From NCBI GenBank assembly GCA_949358305.1, contig CASHSZ010000103.1:1-64000 (forward strand): a DNA stretch of 64,000 bases. Reading direction: 5' to 3'. The stretch is from Strigamia acuminata. Lineage: Eukaryota > Arthropoda > Chilopoda > Geophilomorpha > Linotaeniidae. Of the stretch, positions 48,217-62,181 are shown in pieces (position 1 is the stretch's first letter; every line of letters begins with the position of its first letter). The notes below the pieces were generated by a model. It was not told the origin of the DNA. It did not search any database and worked only from the letters and a program-made list of their open reading frames with translations. A program made the position numbers and the translations under genes.

Positions 48217-51200
48217 TAGTGTTTAAACCTTAGTAGAAGGCTCCAATGTAAGTTTTAGAAACATCCAACCGATGATTTGGGAGAATAGACTTTTGATCTC
48301 ATCACAGTTGACTTAGCACAAACACCACAAGACCAATGTGTCTGAATGTTCAGAAATAGTGTTTAAACCCTAGTAGAAAGCTCCAATGTAAGTTTTAGAA
48401 ACATCCAACCAATCATTTGGGAGAATAGACTTTTGATCTCATCACAGTTGACTTAGCACAAACACCACAAGACCAATGTCTCTGAATGTTCAGAAATAGT
48501 GTTTAAACCTTAGTAGAAGGCTCCAATGTAAGTTTTAGAAACATCCAATTGATGATTTGGGAGAATAGACTTTTGATCTCATCACAGTTGACTTAGCACA
48601 AACACCACAAGACCAATGTCTCTGAATGTTCAGAAATAGTGTTTAAACCTTAGTAGAAGGCTCCAATGTAAGTTTTAGAAACATCCAACCGATGATTTGG
48701 GAGAATAGACTTTTGATCTCATCACAGTTGACTTAGCACAAACACCAAAAGACCAATGTCTCTGAATGTTCAGAAATAGTGTTTAAACCTTAGTAGAAGG
48801 CTCCAATGTAAGTTTTAGAAACATCCAATTGATGATTTGGGAGAATAGACTTTTGATCTCATCACAGTTGACTTAGCACAAACACCACAAGACCAATGTC
48901 TCTGAATGTTTAGAAATAGTGTTTAACCTTTAGTAGAAGGCTCCAATGTAAGTTTTAGAAACATCCAATTGATGATTTGGGAGAATAGACTTTTGATCTC
49001 ATCACAGTTGACTTAGCACAAACACCACAAGACCAATGTCTCTGAATGTTCAGAAATAGTGTTTAAACCTTAGTAGAAGCCTTCAATATAAGTTTTAGCA
49101 ACACCCAAGCAATAAATTTTGAAAAAAAAATTTTGAGCTCATTTCACATCGCAGTTGACTTAGCACAAACACCACAAGACCAATGTCTCCAAATGTTCAG
49201 AAATAGTGTTTAAACCTTAGTAGAAGCCTTTAATATAAGTTTTAGCAACACCCAAGCAATAAATTTTGAAAAAAAAATTTTGAGCTTATTTCACATCACA
49301 GTTGACTTAGCACAAACACCACAAGACCAATGTCTCTGAATGTTCAGAAATAGTGTTTAAACCTTAGTAGAAGGCTCCAATGTAAGTTTTAGAAACATCC
49401 AACCAATGATTTGGGAGAATAGACTTTTGATCTCATCACAGTTGACTTAGCACAAACACCACAAGACCAATGTCTCTGAATGTTCAGAAATAGTGTTTAA
49501 ACCTTAGTAGAAGGCTCCAATGTAAGTTTTAGAAACATCCAATTGATGATTTGGGAGAATAGACTTTTGATCTCATCACAGTTGACTTAGCACAAACACC
49601 ACAAGACCAATGTCTCTGAACGTTCAGAAATAGTATTTAAACCTTAGTAGAAGCCTTCAATGTATGTTTTAGCAACATCCAAGCAATGATTTGGGAGAAT
49701 AGACTTTTGATCTCATCACAGTTGACTTAGCACAAACACCACAAGTCCAATGTCTCTGAATGTTCAGAAATAGTGTTTAAACCTTAGTAGAAGGCTCCAA
49801 TGTAAGTTTTAGAAACATCCAACCGATGATTTGGGAGAATAGACTTTTGATCTCATCACAGTTGACTTAGCACAAACACCACAAGACCAATGTCTCTGAA
49901 TGTTCAGAAATAGTGTTTAAACCTTAGTAGAAGGCTCCAATGTAAGTTTTAGAAACATCCAACCGATGATTTGGTTGAATAGACTTTTGATCTTATCACA
50001 GTTGACTTAGCACAAACACCACAAGACCAATGTCTCTGAACGTTCAGAAATAGTATTTAAACCTTAGTAGAAGCCTTCAATGTAAGTTTTAGCAACATCC
50101 AAGCAATGATTTGGGAGAATAGACTTTTGATCTCATCACAGTTGACTTAGCACAAACACCACAAATCCAATGTCTCTGAATTTTCAGAAATAGTGTTTAA
50201 ACCTTAGTAGAAGCCTTCAATATAAGTTTTAGCAACACCCAAGCATTAAATTTTGAAAAAAAAATTTTGAGCTCATTTCACATCGCAGTTGACTTAGCAC
50301 AAACACCACAAGACCAATGTCTCTGAATGTTCAGAAATAGTGTTTAAACCTTAGTAGAAGCCTTCAATATAAGTTTTAGAAACATCCAACCGATGATTTG
50401 GGAGAATAGACTTTTGATCTCATCACAGTTGACTTAGCACAAACACTACAAGACCAATGTCTCTGAATGTTCAGAAATAGTGTTTAAACCTTAGTAGAAG
50501 GCTCCAATGTAAGTTTTAGAAACATCCAACCGATGATTTGGGAGAATAGACTTTTGATCTCATCACAGTTGACTTAGCACAAACACCACAAGACCAATGT
50601 CTCTGAATGTTCAGAAATAGTGTTTAAACCTTAGTAGAAGGCTCCAATGTAAGTTTTAGAAACATCCAACCGATGATTTGGGAGAATAGACTTTTGATCT
50701 CATCACAGTTGACTTAGCACAAACACCACAAGACCAATGTGTCTGAATGTTCAGAAATAGTGTTTAAACCCTAGTAGAAAGCTCCAATGTAAGTTTTAGA
50801 AACATCCAACCAATCATTTGGGAGAATAGACTTTTGATCTCATCACAGTTGACTTAGCACAAACACCACAAGACCAATGTCTCTGAATGTTCAGAAATAG
50901 TGTTTAAACCTTAGTAGAAGGCTCCAATGTAAGTTTTAGAAACATCCAATTGATGATTTGGGAGAATAGACTTTTGATCTCATCACAGTTGACTTAGCAC
51001 AAACACCACAAGACCAATGTCTCTGAATGTTCAGAAATAGTGTTTAAACCTTAGTAGAAGGCTCCAATGTAAGTTTTAGAAACATCCAACCGATGATTTG
51101 GGAGAATAGACTTTTGATCTCATCACAGTTGACTTAGCACAAACACCAAAAGACCAATGTCTCTGAATGTTCAGAAATAGTGTTTAAACCTTAGTAAAAG

Positions 51201-54200
51201 GCTCCAATGTAAGTTTTAGAAACATCCAATTGATGATTTGGGAGAATAGACTTTTGATCTCATCACAGTTGACTTAGCACAAACACCACAAGACCAATGT
51301 CTCTGAATGTTCAGAAATAGTGTTTAAACCCTAGTAGAAAGCTCCAATGTAAGTTTTAGAAACATCCAACCAATCATTTGGGAGAATAGACTTTTGATCT
51401 CATCACAGTTGACTTAGCACAAACACCACAAGACCAATGTCTCTGAATGTTCAGAAATAGTGTTTAAACCTTAGTAGAAGGCTCCAATGTAAGTTTTAGA
51501 AACATCCAACCAATGATTTGAGAGAATAGACTTTTGATCTCATCACAGTTGACTTAGCACAAACACCACAAGACCAATGTCTCTGAATGTTCAGAAATAG
51601 TGTTTAAACCTTAGTAGAAGGCTCCAATGTAAGTTTTAGAAACATCCAACCGATGATTTGGGAGAATAGACTTTTGATCTCATCACAGCAGACTTAGCAC
51701 AAACACCAAAAGACCAATGTCTCTGAATGTTCAGAAATAGTGTTTAAACCTTAGTAGAAGGCTCCAATGTAAGTTTTAGAAACATCCAATTGATGATTTG
51801 GGAGAATAGACTTTTGATCTCATCACAGTTGACTTAGCACAAACACCACAAGACCAATGTCTCTGAATGTTCAGAAATAGTGTTTAAACCTTAGTAGAAG
51901 GCTCCAATGTAAGTTTTAGAAACATCCAACCGATGATTTGGGAGAATAGACTTTTGATCTCATCACAGTTGACTTAGCACAAACACCAAAAGACCAATGT
52001 CTCTGAATGTTCAGAAATAGTGTTTAAACCTTAGTAGAAGGCTCCAATGTAAGTTTTAGAAACATCCAATTGATGATTTGGGAGAATAGACTTTTGATCT
52101 CATCACAGTTGACTTAGCACAAACACCACAAGACCAATGTCTCTGAATGTTTAGAAATAGTGTTTAACCCTTAGTAGAAGGCTCCAATGTAAGTTTTAGA
52201 AACATCCAACCAATGATTTGGGAGAATAGACTTTTGATCTCATCACAGTTGACTTAGCACAAACACCACAAGACCAATGTCTCTGAATGTTCAGAAATAG
52301 TGTTTAAACCTTAGTAGAAGGCTCCAATGTAAGTTTTAGAAACATCCAACCGATGATTTGGGAGAATAGACTTTTGATCTCATCACAGTTGACTTAGCAC
52401 AAACACCACAAGTCCAATGTCTCTGAATGTTCAGAAATAGTGTTTAAACCTTAGTAGAAGCCTTCAATATAAGTTTTAGCAACACCCAAGCAATAAATTT
52501 TGGAAAAAAAATTTTGAGCTCATTTCACATCGCAGTTGACTTAGCACAAACACCACAAGACCAATGTCTCTGAATGTTCAGAAATAGTGTTTAAACCTTA
52601 GTAGAAGGCTCCAATGTAAGTTTTAGAAACATCCAACCGATGATTTGGGAGAATCGACTTTTGATCTCATCACAGTTGACTTAGCACAAACACCACAAGT
52701 CCAATGTCTCTGAATGTTCAGAAATAGTGTTTAAACCTTAGTAGAAGCCTTCAATATAAGTTTTAGCAACACCCAAGCAATAAATTTTGAAAAAAAAATT
52801 TTGAGCTTATTTCACATCACAGTTGACTTAGCACAAACACCACAAGACCAATGTCTCTGAATGTTCAGAAATAGTGTTTAAACCTTAGTAGAAGGCTCCA
52901 ATGTAAGTTTTAGAAACATCCAACCGATGATTTGGGAGAATAGACTTTTGATCTCATCACAGCAGACTTAGCACAAACACCAAAAGACCAATGTCTCTGA
53001 ATGTTGAGAAATAGTGTTTAAACCTTAGTAGAAGGCTCCAATGTAAGTTTTAGAAACATCCAATTGATGATTTGGGAGAATAGACTTTTGATCTCATCAC
53101 AGTTGACTTAGCACAAACACCACAAGACCAATGTCTCTGAATGTTCAGAAATAGTGTTTAAACCTTAGTAGAAGGCTCCAATGTAAGTTTTAGAAACATC
53201 CAACCGATGATTTGGGAGAATAGACTTTTGATCTCATCACAGTTGACTTAGCACAAACACCAAAAGACCAATGTCTCTGAATGTTCAGAAATAGTGTTTA
53301 AACCTTAGTAGAAGGCTCCAATGTAAGTTTTAGAAACATCCAATTGATGATTTGGGAGAATAGACTTTTGATCTCATCACAGTTGACTTAGCACAAACAC
53401 CACAAGACCAATGTCTCTGAATGTTTAGAAATAGTGTTTAACCCTTAGTAGAAGGCTCCAATGTAAGTTTTAGAAACATCCAACCAATGATTTGGGAGAA
53501 TAGACTTTTGATCTCATCACAGTTGACTTAGCACAAACACCACAAGACCAATGTCTCTGAATGTTCAGAAATAGTGTTTAAACCTTAGTAGAAGGCTCCA
53601 ATGTAAGTTTTAGAAACATCCAACCGATGATTTGGGAGAATAGACTTTTGATCTCATCACAGTTGACTTAGCACAAACACCACAAGTCCAATGTCTCTGA
53701 ATGTTCAGAAATAGTGTTTAAACCTTAGTAGAAGCCTTCAATATAAGTTTTAGCAACACCCAAGCAATAAATTTTGAAAAAAAAATTTTGAGCTCATTTC
53801 ACATCGCAGTTGACTTAGCACAAACACCACAAGACCAATGTCTCCAAATGTTCAGAAATAGTGTTTAAACCTTAGTAGAAGCCTTTAATATAAGTTTTAG
53901 CAACACCCAAGCAATAAATTTTGAAAAAAAAATTTTGAGCTTATTTCACATCACAGTTGACTTAGCACAAACACCAAAAGACCAATGTCTCTGAGTGTTC
54001 AGAAATAGTGTTTAAACCTTAGTAGAAGGCTCCAATGTAAGTTTTAGAAACATCCAATTGATGATTTGGGAGAATAGACTTTTGATCTCATCACAGTTGA
54101 CTTAGCACAAACACCACAAGACCAATGTCTCTGAATGTTCAGAAATAGTGTTTAAACCCTAGTAGAAAGCTCCAATGTAAGTTTTAGAAACATCCAACCA

Positions 54201-54425
54201 ATCATTTGGGAGAATAGACTTTTGATCTCATCACAGTTGACTTAGCACAAACACCACAAGACCAATGTCTCTGAATGTTCAGAAATAGTGTTTAAACCTT
54301 AGTAGAAGGCTCCAATGTAAGTTTTAGAAACATCCAACCGATGATTTGGGAGAATAGACTTTTGATCTCATCACAGCAGACTTAGCACAAACACCAAAAG
54401 ACCAATGTCTCTGAATGTTCAGAAA
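48217..54425 (+). repeat. 6209-bp higher-order unit, copy 2
   Basis: This is the immediately adjacent copy of 42008-48216, with all 44 monomers in the same order and every private marker shifted by 6209. I noticed two single-base differences: 48929 T against 42720 C (in N2) and 50165 A against 43956 G (ACAAATCC in E3). Differences at this level over 6.2 kb indicate a very recent duplication, or a recently homogenised or misassembled pair. Confidence 0.95.
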
Positions 54426-56399
54426 TAGTGTTTAAACCTTAGTAGAAGGCTCCAATGTAAGTTTTAGAAACATCCAATTGATGATTTGGGAGAATAGACT
54501 TTTGATCTCATCACAGTTGACTTAGCACAAACACCACAAGACCAATGTCTCTGAATGTTCAGAAATAGTGTTTAAACCTTAGTAGAAGGCTCCAATGTAA
54601 GTTTTAGAAACATCCAACCGATGATTTGGGAGAATAGACTTTTGATCTCATCACAGTTGACTTAGCACAAACACCAAAAGACCAATGTCTCTGAATGTTC
54701 AGAAATAGTGTTTAAACCTTAGTAGAAGGCTCCAATGTAAGTTTTAGAAACATCCAATTGATGATTTGGGAGAATAGACTTTTGATCTCATCACAGTTGA
54801 CTTAGCACAAACACCACAAGACCAATGTCTCTGAATGTTCAGAAATAGTGTTTAACCCTTAGTAGAAGGCTCCAATGTAAGTTTTAGAAACATCCAACCA
54901 ATGATTTGGGAGAATAGACTTTTGATCTCATCACAGTTGACTTAGCACAAACACCACAAGACCAATGTCTCTGAATGTTCAGAAATAGTGTTTAAACCTT
55001 AGTAGAAGGCTCCAATGTAAGTTTTAGAAACATCCAACCGATGATTTGGGAGAATAGACTTTTGATCTCATCACAGTTGACTTAGCACAAACACCACAAG
55101 TCCAATGTCTCTGAATGTTCAGAAATAGTGTTTAAACCTTAGTAGAAGCCTTCAATATAAGTTTTAGCAACACCCAAGCAATAAATTTTGAAAAAAAAAT
55201 TTTGAGCTCATTTCACATCGCAGTTGACTTAGCACAAACACCACAAGACCAATGTCTCTGAATGTTCAGAAATAGTGTTTAAACCTTAGTAGAAGGCTCC
55301 AATGTAAGTTTTAGAAACATCCAACCAATGATTTGGGAGAATAGACTTTTGATCTCATCACAGTTGACTTAGCACAAACACCACAAGACCAATGTCTCTG
55401 AATGTTCAGAAATAGTGTTTAAACCTTAGTAGAAGGCTCCAATGTAAGTTTTAGAAACATCCAATTGATGATTTGGGAGAATAGACTTTTGATCTCATCA
55501 CAGTTGACTTAGCACAAACACCACAAGACCAATGTCTCTGAACGTTCAGAAATAGTATTTAAACCTTAGTAGAAGCCTTCAATGTATGTTTTAGCAACAT
55601 CCAAGCAATGATTTGGGAGAATAGACTTTTGATCTCATCACAGTTGACTTAGCACAAACACCACAAGTCCAATGTCTCTGAATGTTCAGAAATAGTGTTT
55701 AAACCTTAGTAGAAGGCTCCAATGTAAGTTTTAGAAACATCCAACCGATGATTTGGGAGAATAGACTTTTGATCTCATCACAGTTGACTTAGCACAAACA
55801 CCACAAGACCAATGTCTCTGAATGTTCAGAAATAGTGTTTAAACCTTAGTAGAAGGCTCCAATGTAAGTTTTAGAAACATCCAACCGATGATTTGGTTGA
55901 ATAGACTTTTGATCTTATCACAGTTGACTTAGCACAAACACCACAAGACCAATGTCTCTGAACGTTCAGAAATAGTATTTAAACCTTAGTAGAAGCCTTC
56001 AATGTAAGTTTTAGCAACATCCAAGCAATGATTTGGGAGAATAGACTTTTGATCTCATCACAGTTGACTTAGCACAAACACCACAAGTCCAATGTCTCTG
56101 AATTTTCAGAAATAGTGTTTAAACCTTAGTAGAAGCCTTCAATATAAGTTTTAGCAACACCCAAGCATTAAATTTTGAAAAAAAAATTTTGAGCTCATTT
56201 CACATCGCAGTTGACTTAGCACAAACACCACAAGACCAATGTCTCTGAATGTTCAGAAATAGTGTTTAAACCCTAGTAGAAGCCTTCAATATAAGTTTTA
56301 GAAACATCCAACCGATGATTTGGGAGAATAGACTTTTGATCTCATCACAGTTGACTTAGCACAAACACCACAAGACCAATGTCTCTGAATGTTCAGAAA
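50618..56399 (+). repeat. 5782-bp higher-order unit, copy 1
   Basis: The order is Dg A2 K M K A2 B M2 K M K N Dt L4 Dc L9 M2 K M K N Dt L4 L8 K A2 M2 K M K N Dt L4 B K E2 D F2 E3 L10 O: 35 S and 6 L = 5782 bp. It overlaps the end of the second 6209-bp copy and is built from it plus K M K N Dt L4. The L4 at 55126 lacks the CTCCAAATG ending and is followed by B directly, without L8. O at 56260 begins TTTAAACCCTAG and lacks CACTAC, unlike earlier O copies. Confidence 0.93.
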
Positions 56400-59300
56400 T
56401 AGTGTTTAAACCTTAGTAGAAGGCTCCAATGTAAGTTTTAGAAACATCCAACCGATGATTTGGGAGAATAGACTTTTGATCTCATCACAGTTGACTTAGC
56501 ACAAACACCACAAGACCAATGTGTCTGAATGTTCAGAAATAGTGTTTAAACCCTAGTAGAAAGCTCCAATGTAAGTTTTAGAAACATCCAACCAATCATT
56601 TGGGAGAATAGACTTTTGATCTCATCACAGTTGACTTAGCACAAACACCACAAGACCAATGTCTCTGAATGTTCAGAAATAGTGTTTAAACCTTAGTAGA
56701 AGGCTCCAATGTAAGTTTTAGAAACATCCAATTGATGATTTGGGAGAATAGACTTTTGATCTCATCACAGTTGACTTAGCACAAACACCACAAGACCAAT
56801 GTCTCTGAATGTTCAGAAATAGTGTTTAAACCTTAGTAGAAGGCTCCAATGTAAGTTTTAGAAACATCCAACCGATGATTTGGGAGAATAGACTTTTGAT
56901 CTCATCACAGTTGACTTAGCACAAACACCAAAAGACCAATGTCTCTGAATGTTCAGAAATAGTGTTTAAACCTTAGTAAAAGGCTCCAATGTAAGTTTTA
57001 GAAACATCCAATTGATGATTTGGGAGAATAGACTTTTGATCTCATCACAGTTGACTTAGCACAAACACCACAAGACCAATGTCTCTGAATGTTCAGAAAT
57101 AGTGTTTAAACCCTAGTAGAAAGCTCCAATGTAAGTTTTAGAAACATCCAACCAATCATTTGGGAGAATAGACTTTTGATCTCATCACAGTTGACTTAGC
57201 ACAAACACCACAAGACCAATGTCTCTGAATGTTCAGAAATAGTGTTTAAACCTTAGTAGAAGGCTCCAATGTAAGTTTTAGAAACATCCAACCAATGATT
57301 TGAGAGAATAGACTTTTGATCTCATCACAGTTGACTTAGCACAAACACCACAAGACCAATGTCTCTGAATGTTCAGAAATAGTGTTTAAACCTTAGTAGA
57401 AGGCTCCAATGTAAGTTTTAGAAACATCCAACCGATGATTTGGGAGAATAGACTTTTGATCTCATCACAGCAGACTTAGCACAAACACCAAAAGACCAAT
57501 GTCTCTGAATGTTCAGAAATAGTGTTTAAACCTTAGTAGAAGGCTCCAATGTAAGTTTTAGAAACATCCAATTGATGATTTGGGAGAATAGACTTTTGAT
57601 CTCATCACAGTTGACTTAGCACAAACACCACAAGACCAATGTCTCTGAATGTTCAGAAATAGTGTTTAAACCTTAGTAGAAGGCTCCAATGTAAGTTTTA
57701 GAAACATCCAACCGATGATTTGGGAGAATAGACTTTTGATCTCATCACAGTTGACTTAGCACAAACACCAAAAGACCAATGTCTCTGAATGTTCAGAAAT
57801 AGTGTTTAAACCTTAGTAGAAGGCTCCAATGTAAGTTTTAGAAACATCCAATTGATGATTTGGGAGAATAGACTTTTGATCTCATCACAGTTGACTTAGC
57901 ACAAACACCACAAGACCAATGTCTCTGAATGTTTAGAAATAGTGTTTAACCCTTAGTAGAAGGCTCCAATGTAAGTTTTAGAAACATCCAACCAATGATT
58001 TGGGAGAATAGACTTTTGATCTCATCACAGTTGACTTAGCACAAACACCACAAGACCAATGTCTCTGAATGTTCAGAAATAGTGTTTAAACCTTAGTAGA
58101 AGGCTCCAATGTAAGTTTTAGAAACATCCAACCGATGATTTGGGAGAATAGACTTTTGATCTCATCACAGTTGACTTAGCACAAACACCACAAGTCCAAT
58201 GTCTCTGAATGTTCAGAAATAGTGTTTAAACCTTAGTAGAAGCCTTCAATATAAGTTTTAGCAACACCCAAGCAATAAATTTTGGAAAAAAAATTTTGAG
58301 CTCATTTCACATCGCAGTTGACTTAGCACAAACACCACAAGACCAATGTCTCTGAATGTTCAGAAATAGTGTTTAAACCTTAGTAGAAGGCTCCAATGTA
58401 AGTTTTAGAAACATCCAACCGATGATTTGGGAGAATCGACTTTTGATCTCATCACAGTTGACTTAGCACAAACACCACAAGTCCAATGTCTCTGAATGTT
58501 CAGAAATAGTGTTTAAACCTTAGTAGAAGCCTTCAATATAAGTTTTAGCAACACCCAAGCAATAAATTTTGAAAAAAAAATTTTGAGCTTATTTCACATC
58601 ACAGTTGACTTAGCACAAACACCACAAGACCAATGTCTCTGAATGTTCAGAAATAGTGTTTAAACCTTAGTAGAAGGCTCCAATGTAAGTTTTAGAAACA
58701 TCCAACCGATGATTTGGGAGAATAGACTTTTGATCTCATCACAGCAGACTTAGCACAAACACCAAAAGACCAATGTCTCTGAATGTTGAGAAATAGTGTT
58801 TAAACCTTAGTAGAAGGCTCCAATGTAAGTTTTAGAAACATCCAATTGATGATTTGGGAGAATAGACTTTTGATCTCATCACAGTTGACTTAGCACAAAC
58901 ACCACAAGACCAATGTCTCTGAATGTTCAGAAATAGTGTTTAAACCTTAGTAGAAGGCTCCAATGTAAGTTTTAGAAACATCCAACCGATGATTTGGGAG
59001 AATAGACTTTTGATCTCATCACAGTTGACTTAGCACAAACACCAAAAGACCAATGTCTCTGAATGTTCAGAAATAGTGTTTAAACCTTAGTAGAAGGCTC
59101 CAATGTAAGTTTTAGAAACATCCAATTGATGATTTGGGAGAATAGACTTTTGATCTCATCACAGTTGACTTAGCACAAACACCACAAGACCAATGTCTCT
59201 GAATGTTTAGAAATAGTGTTTAACCCTTAGTAGAAGGCTCCAATGTAAGTTTTAGAAACATCCAACCAATGATTTGGGAGAATAGACTTTTGATCTCATC

Positions 59301-62181
59301 ACAGTTGACTTAGCACAAACACCACAAGACCAATGTCTCTGAATGTTCAGAAATAGTGTTTAAACCTTAGTAGAAGGCTCCAATGTAAGTTTTAGAAACA
59401 TCCAACCGATGATTTGGGAGAATAGACTTTTGATCTCATCACAGTTGACTTAGCACAAACACCACAAGTCCAATGTCTCTGAATGTTCAGAAATAGTGTT
59501 TAAACCTTAGTAGAAGCCTTCAATATAAGTTTTAGCAACACCCAAGCAATAAATTTTGAAAAAAAAATTTTGAGCTCATTTCACATCGCAGTTGACTTAG
59601 CACAAACACCACAAGACCAATGTCTCCAAATGTTCAGAAATAGTGTTTAAACCTTAGTAGAAGCCTTTAATATAAGTTTTAGCAACACCCAAGCAATAAA
59701 TTTTGAAAAAAAAATTTTGAGCTTATTTCACATCACAGTTGACTTAGCACAAACACCAAAAGACCAATGTCTCTGAGTGTTCAGAAATAGTGTTTAAACC
59801 TTAGTAGAAGGCTCCAATGTAAGTTTTAGAAACATCCAATTGATGATTTGGGAGAATAGACTTTTGATCTCATCACAGTTGACTTAGCACAAACACCACA
59901 AGACCAATGTCTCTGAATGTTCAGAAATAGTGTTTAAACCCTAGTAGAAAGCTCCAATGTAAGTTTTAGAAACATCCAACCAATCATTTGGGAGAATAGA
60001 CTTTTGATCTCATCACAGTTGACTTAGCACAAACACCACAAGACCAATGTCTCTGAATGTTCAGAAATAGTGTTTAAACCTTAGTAGAAGGCTCCAATGT
60101 AAGTTTTAGAAACATCCAACCGATGATTTGGGAGAATAGACTTTTGATCTCATCACAGCAGACTTAGCACAAACACCAAAAGACCAATGTCTCTGAATGT
60201 TCAGAAATAGTGTTTAAACCTTAGTAGAAGGCTCCAATGTAAGTTTTAGAAACATCCAATTGATGATTTGGGAGAATAGACTTTTGATCTCATCACAGTT
60301 GACTTAGCACAAACACCACAAGACCAATGTCTCTGAATGTTCAGAAATAGTGTTTAAACCTTAGTAGAAGGCTCCAATGTAAGTTTTAGAAACATCCAAC
60401 CGATGATTTGGGAGAATAGACTTTTGATCTCATCACAGTTGACTTAGCACAAACACCAAAAGACCAATGTCTCTGAATGTTCAGAAATAGTGTTTAAACC
60501 TTAGTAGAAGGCTCCAATGTAAGTTTTAGAAACATCCAATTGATGATTTGGGAGAATAGACTTTTGATCTCATCACAGTTGACTTAGCACAAACACCACA
60601 AGACCAATGTCTCTGAATGTTTAGAAATAGTGTTTAACCCTTAGTAGAAGGCTCCAATGTAAGTTTTAGAAACATCCAACCAATGATTTGGGAGAATAGA
60701 CTTTTGATCTCATCACAGTTGACTTAGCACAAACACCACAAGACCAATGTCTCTGAATGTTCAGAAATAGTGTTTAAACCTTAGTAGAAGGCTCCAATGT
60801 AAGTTTTAGAAACATCCAACCGATGATTTGGGAGAATAGACTTTTGATCTCATCACAGTTGACTTAGCACAAACACCACAAGTCCAATGTCTCTGAATGT
60901 TCAGAAATAGTGTTTAAACCTTAGTAGAAGCCTTCAATATAAGTTTTAGCAACACCCAAGCAATAAATTTTGAAAAAAAAATTTTGAGCTCATTTCACAT
61001 CGCAGTTGACTTAGCACAAACACCACAAGACCAATGTCTCTGAATGTTCAGAAATAGTGTTTAAACCTTAGTAGAAGGCTCCAATGTAAGTTTTAGAAAC
61101 ATCCAACCAATGATTTGGGAGAATAGACTTTTGATCTCATCACAGTTGACTTAGCACAAACACCACAAGACCAATGTCTCTGAATGTTCAGAAATAGTGT
61201 TTAAACCTTAGTAGAAGGCTCCAATGTAAGTTTTAGAAACATCCAATTGATGATTTGGGAGAATAGACTTTTGATCTCATCACAGTTGACTTAGCACAAA
61301 CACCACAAGACCAATGTCTCTGAACGTTCAGAAATAGTATTTAAACCTTAGTAGAAGCCTTCAATGTATGTTTTAGCAACATCCAAGCAATGATTTGGGA
61401 GAATAGACTTTTGATCTCATCACAGTTGACTTAGCACAAACACCACAAGTCCAATGTCTCTGAATGTTCAGAAATAGTGTTTAAACCTTAGTAGAAGGCT
61501 CCAATGTAAGTTTTAGAAACATCCAACCGATGATTTGGGAGAATAGACTTTTGATCTCATCACAGTTGACTTAGCACAAACACCACAAGACCAATGTCTC
61601 TGAATGTTCAGAAATAGTGTTTAAACCTTAGTAGAAGGCTCCAATGTAAGTTTTAGAAACATCCAACCGATGATTTGGTTGAATAGACTTTTGATCTTAT
61701 CACAGTTGACTTAGCACAAACACCACAAGACCAATGTCTCTGAACGTTCAGAAATAGTATTTAAACCTTAGTAGAAGCCTTCAATGTAAGTTTTAGCAAC
61801 ATCCAAGCAATGATTTGGGAGAATAGACTTTTGATCTCATCACAGTTGACTTAGCACAAACACCACAAGTCCAATGTCTCTGAATTTTCAGAAATAGTGT
61901 TTAAACCTTAGTAGAAGCCTTCAATATAAGTTTTAGCAACACCCAAGCATTAAATTTTGAAAAAAAAATTTTGAGCTCATTTCACATCGCAGTTGACTTA
62001 GCACAAACACCACAAGACCAATGTCTCTGAATGTTCAGAAATAGTGTTTAAACCCTAGTAGAAGCCTTCAATATAAGTTTTAGAAACATCCAACCGATGA
62101 TTTGGGAGAATAGACTTTTGATCTCATCACAGTTGACTTAGCACAAACACCACAAGACCAATGTCTCTGAATGTTCAGAAA
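56400..62181 (+). repeat. 5782-bp higher-order unit, copy 2
   Basis: This is the adjacent copy of 50618-56399 with the same 41-monomer order. It shares TTAGTAAAAGG (51178/56960), the TTTGAGAG B (51458/57240), TTTTGG in L4 (52438/58220), isolated Dc (52585/58367), TGTTGAG after M2 (52872/58654) and the changed O (56260/62042). A difference seen is the K end at 54706 (TTCAG) against 60488 (TTTAG). Confidence 0.93.
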
